This document shows, in pieces, positions 60,364 to 64,000 of a stretch of 64,000 nucleotides of DNA; the stretch's first letter is position 1; every line of letters starts with the position of its first letter. Source of the DNA: Caviibacter sp963550915. GTDB taxonomy: Bacteria > Fusobacteriota > Fusobacteriia > Fusobacteriales > Leptotrichiaceae. The stretch is taken from contig CAUVEB010000007.1 of the NCBI GenBank assembly GCA_963550915.1, positions 23,795 to 87,794 on the forward strand. Direction: 5' to 3'. A program made the position numbers and the translations under genes. A model generated the notes under the pieces. It was given only the letters and a program-made list of their open reading frames with translations. It did no database searches and was not told where the DNA came from.

Positions 60364-61380
60364 ATGAATATAACTAGTTTTAATATAACAGATGATATTA
60401 TTAGATATGTAATAAAAAAAGATAATGGTTTTGAAGTTAGTATTTTAAATCTAGGTTGTATAATTGAAAAAATAATGTATGGTGGTCAGAATATGGTTTT
60501 ATCCTATTCTGACTATTCTTGCTATTATAATAACCCGGCATATATTGGAGCTATAATAGGAAGAACTTCAGGTAGAATAAAAAATGCTACATTTAATATA
60601 GGGAATAATAAATATTTTCTTGATAAAAATGATAAAGATAATAATAATCATGGCGGATATAACGGATTACATAATAAAATATTTAAGGGAAGTATAATAG
60701 AAAATGGTGTAAAACTTGAATATTATGATGTAGATGAAAGTAAGTATCCGGCTAAAGTTCTATTCACAGTTATATACACAGTTTTAGAAGATAAAGACAG
60801 CTTAAAAATGGAATATTATGGGAAAAGTGATAAATTAACATATATTAATTTGACAAATCATACATATTTTAATTTATCAGGATTAAAAGAAAATGCAACA
60901 AAGCATTTCATAAAAATTAATGCAGATAATTATATGTATTTAGCAAATGATATGGTTTCAGAAAAATTAGAAAAAGTAGATAACACAGTATTTGATTTTA
61001 GAGAAGGTAAGTATTTAGATGCTGATTTAGCTAAGAAAAATGAGCAGTTTGATATAAGTTACTATTTTGATCATCCTTTTTCACTTAATAAAAAGAATAA
61101 AGAATATGATGTATTACTTAGATCAGATATAAGTAATGTAAGTATGAAAATAAAGACAAATCAAAGAGCAGTTGTTATGTATTTAGGTAATTTTTTACAC
61201 AAAGTAAAAGCTGTAGACGGGGTTTTAGAAAACGAAAGACATTTAGGAGTAGCACTTGAAACACAAGATTATCCAAATGGAATAAATTTAGGAGAAGATT
61301 TCTATAACTTAACAGATGAAAATAAACCATATTATTCGTGTACAGAGTTAATTTTTGAAAAAGATAATAAAAATCAATAA
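60364..61380 (+). CDS. galM: Aldose 1-epimerase (mutarotase)
   Basis: 338 residues. It interconverts alpha- and beta-galactose so that the imported sugar can be phosphorylated. The binding and catalytic blocks are visible: IIGRTSGRIKNATF, NNHGGYNGLHNK (His near 97), NLTNHTYFNLSG (the catalytic-acid His) and VALETQDYPNGIN (Glu, general base). The length is normal. It starts one base after the mglC stop, with AAGGTAG inside the mglC end, so translation is coupled. Confidence 0.93.
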   Translation: MNITSFNITDDIIRYVIKKDNGFEVSILNLGCIIEKIMYGGQNMVLSYSDYSCYYNNPAYIGAIIGRTSGRIKNATFNIGNNKYFLDKNDKDNNNHGGYNGLHNKIFKGSIIENGVKLEYYDVDESKYPAKVLFTVIYTVLEDKDSLKMEYYGKSDKLTYINLTNHTYFNLSGLKENATKHFIKINADNYMYLANDMVSEKLEKVDNTVFDFREGKYLDADLAKKNEQFDISYYFDHPFSLNKKNKEYDVLLRSDISNVSMKIKTNQRAVVMYLGNFLHKVKAVDGVLENERHLGVALETQDYPNGINLGEDFYNLTDENKPYYSCTELIFEKDNKNQ

Positions 61381-61398
61381 TATATGTAAGGGGGAACT

Positions 61399-62379
61399 AT
61401 GAAAAATATTTTAGTTATAGGTGGAGCTGGATATATAGGGTCACACACAGTGAAGCTTTTAATTGATATGGAATATAATGTAATAATATATGATAATTTA
61501 TCAAAAGGACATAAAGAAGTAGCTGATATTTTAAATGTTAAGCTAATTGTTGGAGATTTAGGAGATAGACAAAAATTAAAAGAAGTTTTTGAAACTGAAA
61601 AAATAGATATAGTAATGCATTTTGCAGCATTTATTGAGGTTGGAGAATCAGTTATAGATCCAGGTAAATATTATGAAAATAATGTTGCTAAGGTAATAAA
61701 CTTATTAAATCAAATGGTTGAAAGTAATATAAAATATTTTGTATTTAGTTCAACAGCAGCAACTTTTGGAGAACCTGTAGAAAAAACTATAAGTGAAACA
61801 CATCCACAAAAACCTATAAATCCTTATGGTATGTCTAAATTAATGGTTGAACACATATTAAAAGATTTTGAAAAAGCATATAATTTAAAAAGTGTAATAT
61901 TAAGATACTTTAATGCAGCAGGTGCAGATATTGAAGGTATGATAGGAGAAAGTCATAGTCCTGAATCACATTTAATACCACTTGTTATGCAAGCTGCAAA
62001 AGGTGTTAGAGATAGTATAAAAATATATGGAACAGACTACGATACTTTTGACAAAACTTGTATAAGAGACTATATACATGTTTATGATTTAGCTTTAGCA
62101 CATATATTAAGTATGGAAAAAATGGTATCAGAAAATACATCTCAAGACTATAACTTAGGAAATGGAACAGGATATTCGGTAAGAGAAATTATAGATACTG
62201 TAAAAAAAGTTTCAAATGTTGATTTTAAAGTAGTAGAAGAACAAAGAAGAGCAGGAGATCCGGCTATACTTATTGCAAATCCCAATAAAATTATATCAAA
62301 CCTTAATTTTAAGGCTAAATATAATTTAGATGATATAATTAAATCTGCTTGGGAATGGGAAAAGAATAAAAAATATTAA
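61399..62379 (+). CDS. galE: UDP-glucose 4-epimerase
   Basis: 326 residues. It converts UDP-galactose to UDP-glucose in the Leloir pathway. The N-terminal Rossmann motif GGAGYIGSHTVKLL, YDNLSKGHKE, HFAAFIEVGESV, SSTAATFGEP, the YGMSKLMVEH pair (Tyr and Lys of YxxxK), LRYFNAAGAD and CIRDYIHVYDLA are all classical GalE. It has an ideal AAGGGGG site. It is distinct from the capsule-linked epimerase encoded at 22540, with which it shares only the superfamily features. Confidence 0.96.
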   Translation: MKNILVIGGAGYIGSHTVKLLIDMEYNVIIYDNLSKGHKEVADILNVKLIVGDLGDRQKLKEVFETEKIDIVMHFAAFIEVGESVIDPGKYYENNVAKVINLLNQMVESNIKYFVFSSTAATFGEPVEKTISETHPQKPINPYGMSKLMVEHILKDFEKAYNLKSVILRYFNAAGADIEGMIGESHSPESHLIPLVMQAAKGVRDSIKIYGTDYDTFDKTCIRDYIHVYDLALAHILSMEKMVSENTSQDYNLGNGTGYSVREIIDTVKKVSNVDFKVVEEQRRAGDPAILIANPNKIISNLNFKAKYNLDDIIKSAWEWEKNKKY

Positions 62380-62388
62380 GGAAGTAAT

Positions 62389-63873
62389 ATGAATATATAT
62401 GAAGAAATTGAAAAATTAGTAGTATTTAGTGAAATAAATGGACTTATTGAAACAGATGATAAGATATTGGTTAGAAATAGAATTTTAGAATTACTTGATC
62501 TTGATAGCTTTGAAGAAGTGTATATAGATAAGTCAGATATAAAAAAATATGAATATCCTTGTGAAATATTAGATAATATAACATCATGGGCTGGAGAAAA
62601 TTCTAGACTTAAAGAAAACATTTTAGTATATAAAGATTTATTAAACTCAAAAATTATGGGTCAAATAATTAAAATGCCAAGTGAAGTAAATAGAATATTT
62701 TCTGAAAAATATAAAGAAAATCCAGAACTTGCTACAGAATTTTTCTATGACTTATCACAAAAATCAAACTATATTAGAACTGATAGAATAAGTAAGAATA
62801 TTTGCTATAAGTATAATAGTAAGTATGGCGCTTTAGATATAACAATAAATTTATCAAAACCTGAAAAAGATCCAAAAGAAATAGCACTTGCTAGAAATAT
62901 GCCACTTAGCTCATATCCAAAATCAATGTTATGTGTTGAAAATGAAGGATATATGGGTAGAATAAATCACCCAGGTAGACAAAATCATAGAATAATAAAA
63001 ATGAATTTAACAAATGAAGACTGGTATTTTCAATATTCACCATATACTTACTATAATGAGCATTCAATAGTTTTCTCAAAAGAAGTAAGACCTATGAAAA
63101 TTGATAAGTATACATTTGAAAGACTTTTAGAGTTTGTAACTAAATTCCCACACTATTTTATTGGATCTAATGCAGATCTACCAATAGTAGGTGGTTCAAT
63201 ACTAACACATGACCACTTCCAAGCCGGAAGATATACTTTTGCAATGCAAACAAGTAGTAAAAAAAGTATAAGAAATATAGATGGTGTTGAACTTTCAGTA
63301 GTAGATTGGCCTATGTCTGTTATAAGACTAAATAGTAAAGATATAAAAAATATAGTAGATGTAGCAGATAAAATATTAAATAAATGGATAGATTATAGTG
63401 AAAATGAAATAGTAAGCCATACAGACGGTGTAAGACATAACACAATAACACCAATTGCAAGATATGAAAATGGAGTATATGAACTTGACTTAGTATTAAG
63501 AAATAATAAGACAAGTGAAAAATATCCGCTTGGTATATATCATCCACATGAAGAGTACCATAATATAAAGAAAGAAAATATTGGACTTATTGAAGTAATG
63601 GGATTAGCTGTATTACCAAGTAGATTAAAAGAAGAAATGCAAAAAATAGACGAGTTATTAAAAGAAAGTAAAACTTTAGATGAATTAGTAACGAAAATGA
63701 ATTCATATGAAATGCTAACAAAACATATAAGCTGGATAAAAAGATATGTAAATGACGGAAATATAAAAAATGCAGATGTATATGAATTTGTAGGTGACAC
63801 TTTTGAAAAAGTACTTGAAGATTGCAAGGTATTAGATGAAAAAAATATAAAAGAATTTATAGAAAGTATATAA
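62389..63873 (+). CDS. galT: Galactose-1-phosphate uridylyltransferase, class II
   Basis: 494 residues, the Firmicutes-type GalT, much longer than the 350-residue E. coli enzyme. It exchanges galactose-1-phosphate with UDP-glucose. EGYMGRINHPGRQNHRI, FPHYFIGSNADLPIVGGSIL and THDHFQAGRY hold the active-site region, with the catalytic histidine in HDHFQ. LPIVGGSILTHDH is shared with other class II members. AAGGAAG precedes ATG 62389. It closes the operon; the kinase gene galK, needed to make its substrate, is not found in the window. Confidence 0.94.
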   Translation: MNIYEEIEKLVVFSEINGLIETDDKILVRNRILELLDLDSFEEVYIDKSDIKKYEYPCEILDNITSWAGENSRLKENILVYKDLLNSKIMGQIIKMPSEVNRIFSEKYKENPELATEFFYDLSQKSNYIRTDRISKNICYKYNSKYGALDITINLSKPEKDPKEIALARNMPLSSYPKSMLCVENEGYMGRINHPGRQNHRIIKMNLTNEDWYFQYSPYTYYNEHSIVFSKEVRPMKIDKYTFERLLEFVTKFPHYFIGSNADLPIVGGSILTHDHFQAGRYTFAMQTSSKKSIRNIDGVELSVVDWPMSVIRLNSKDIKNIVDVADKILNKWIDYSENEIVSHTDGVRHNTITPIARYENGVYELDLVLRNNKTSEKYPLGIYHPHEEYHNIKKENIGLIEVMGLAVLPSRLKEEMQKIDELLKESKTLDELVTKMNSYEMLTKHISWIKRYVNDGNIKNADVYEFVGDTFEKVLEDCKVLDEKNIKEFIESI

Positions 63874-63878
63874 AAATT

Positions 63879-63911
63879 AGTAGTACTAAATAACTTTAGT
63901 ACTACTTTTTT
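63879..63911 (+). terminator. Strong intrinsic terminator of galactose operon
   Basis: AGTAGTACTAAA (63879-63890), loop TAAC, TTTAGTACTACT (63895-63906), then a T-run. Confidence 0.9.
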
Positions 63912-63973
63912 AATAGAAAACCAAAGGAAAAGAGCGAAAAAAATAAAAAATAAAAAAATAATAAAAAAAGTAG

Positions 63974-63979
63974 TTGACA
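63974..63979 (+). promoter_or_regulatory. Possible -35 box at right window edge
   Basis: A consensus TTGACA near the end. A -10 at normal spacing would straddle the boundary (the window ends in TTAAT). It may serve a gene just outside. The 63912-63973 stretch is otherwise featureless A-rich DNA. Confidence 0.4.
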
Positions 63980-64000
63980 AAGGAGTTAAAGTTTGTTAAT

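Noticed and set aside
1..64000. CRISPR array, tRNA or rRNA genes, insertion sequence or phage
   Set aside because: I saw no regularly spaced repeats, no GC-richer cloverleaf or rRNA-like segments standing out from the AT-rich background, and no transposase, integrase or phage structural gene.

Overview
The window is about 64 kb of very AT-rich, gene-dense DNA with no rRNA, tRNA, CRISPR array, insertion sequence or phage gene that I can recognise. The gene set points to an anaerobic, fermentative, diderm bacterium of the Fusobacteriota, most likely Leptotrichiaceae (Sneathia/Streptobacillus-like). The reasons are the extreme AT content, exported proteins with classical signal peptides, a C-terminally aromatic beta-barrel protein (31937-32740), AdhE and acetate kinase, SpoVG, a class II GalT and an unusually long multi-spanning LepB. 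The genus assignment is inference.

Layout. 1-5227: tail of an unidentified gene, an exported 5'-nucleotidase, a convergent L-serine dehydratase/CmpB-like pair, and a MORN-repeat protein divergent from that pair. 5464-9886: a zinc/manganese-type ABC operon (membrane-anchored protein, binding protein, ATPase, permease, a second binding protein that has lost its metal ligands, and a small exported NikL-like protein). 9998-13274: rlmB-leuS. 13341-30508: one continuous same-strand run of polysaccharide genes (manC, wzx, five glycosyl- or glycerophosphotransferases, wzy, an initiating sugar-phosphate transferase, an epimerase) which runs straight on into smc, an L,D-transpeptidase, a phosphohexomutase and a Wzz-like protein. 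I see no clear internal terminator. 30536-39527: a trans-sulfuration PLP enzyme, an outer-membrane barrel, ylxM-ffh-rpsP, then polA-azlCD-prfB. 39565-48632 is nearly all minus strand: spoVG, a DUF4198 protein, ackA, an orphan metal-binding protein, a thioredoxin-like protein with tag, SPFH/NfeD, valS and a small membrane protein. 48817-55472: exported nuclease, orphan PTS EIIB domain, adhE, lepB-rimI. 55603-63873: a galactose regulon (ROK regulator, mglBAC, galM, galE, galT) closed by a strong terminator, without galK.

How it fits together. Galactose enters through MglBAC, is converted to the alpha anomer by GalM and exchanged into UDP-sugars by GalT/GalE. The phosphohexomutase, ManC and the epimerase feed nucleotide sugars to the surface-polysaccharide machinery. 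AdhE and AckA dispose of acetyl units, and a near-perfect Rex-type operator sits just downstream of the adhE promoter. Metal supply is a recurring theme: an ABC operon, an orphan paralogous binding protein, and two exported proteins predicted to begin with histidine after signal-peptide removal.

The observations I think most deserve follow-up are the degenerate binding protein and its accessory neighbours in the metal operon, the leaderless-looking promoters of ylxM-ffh and the ROK gene, the Rex and ROK operator candidates, the embedding of smc in the capsule run, and a CDP-glycerol-type phosphotransferase in a diderm. I found no clearly new defence or mobile system.
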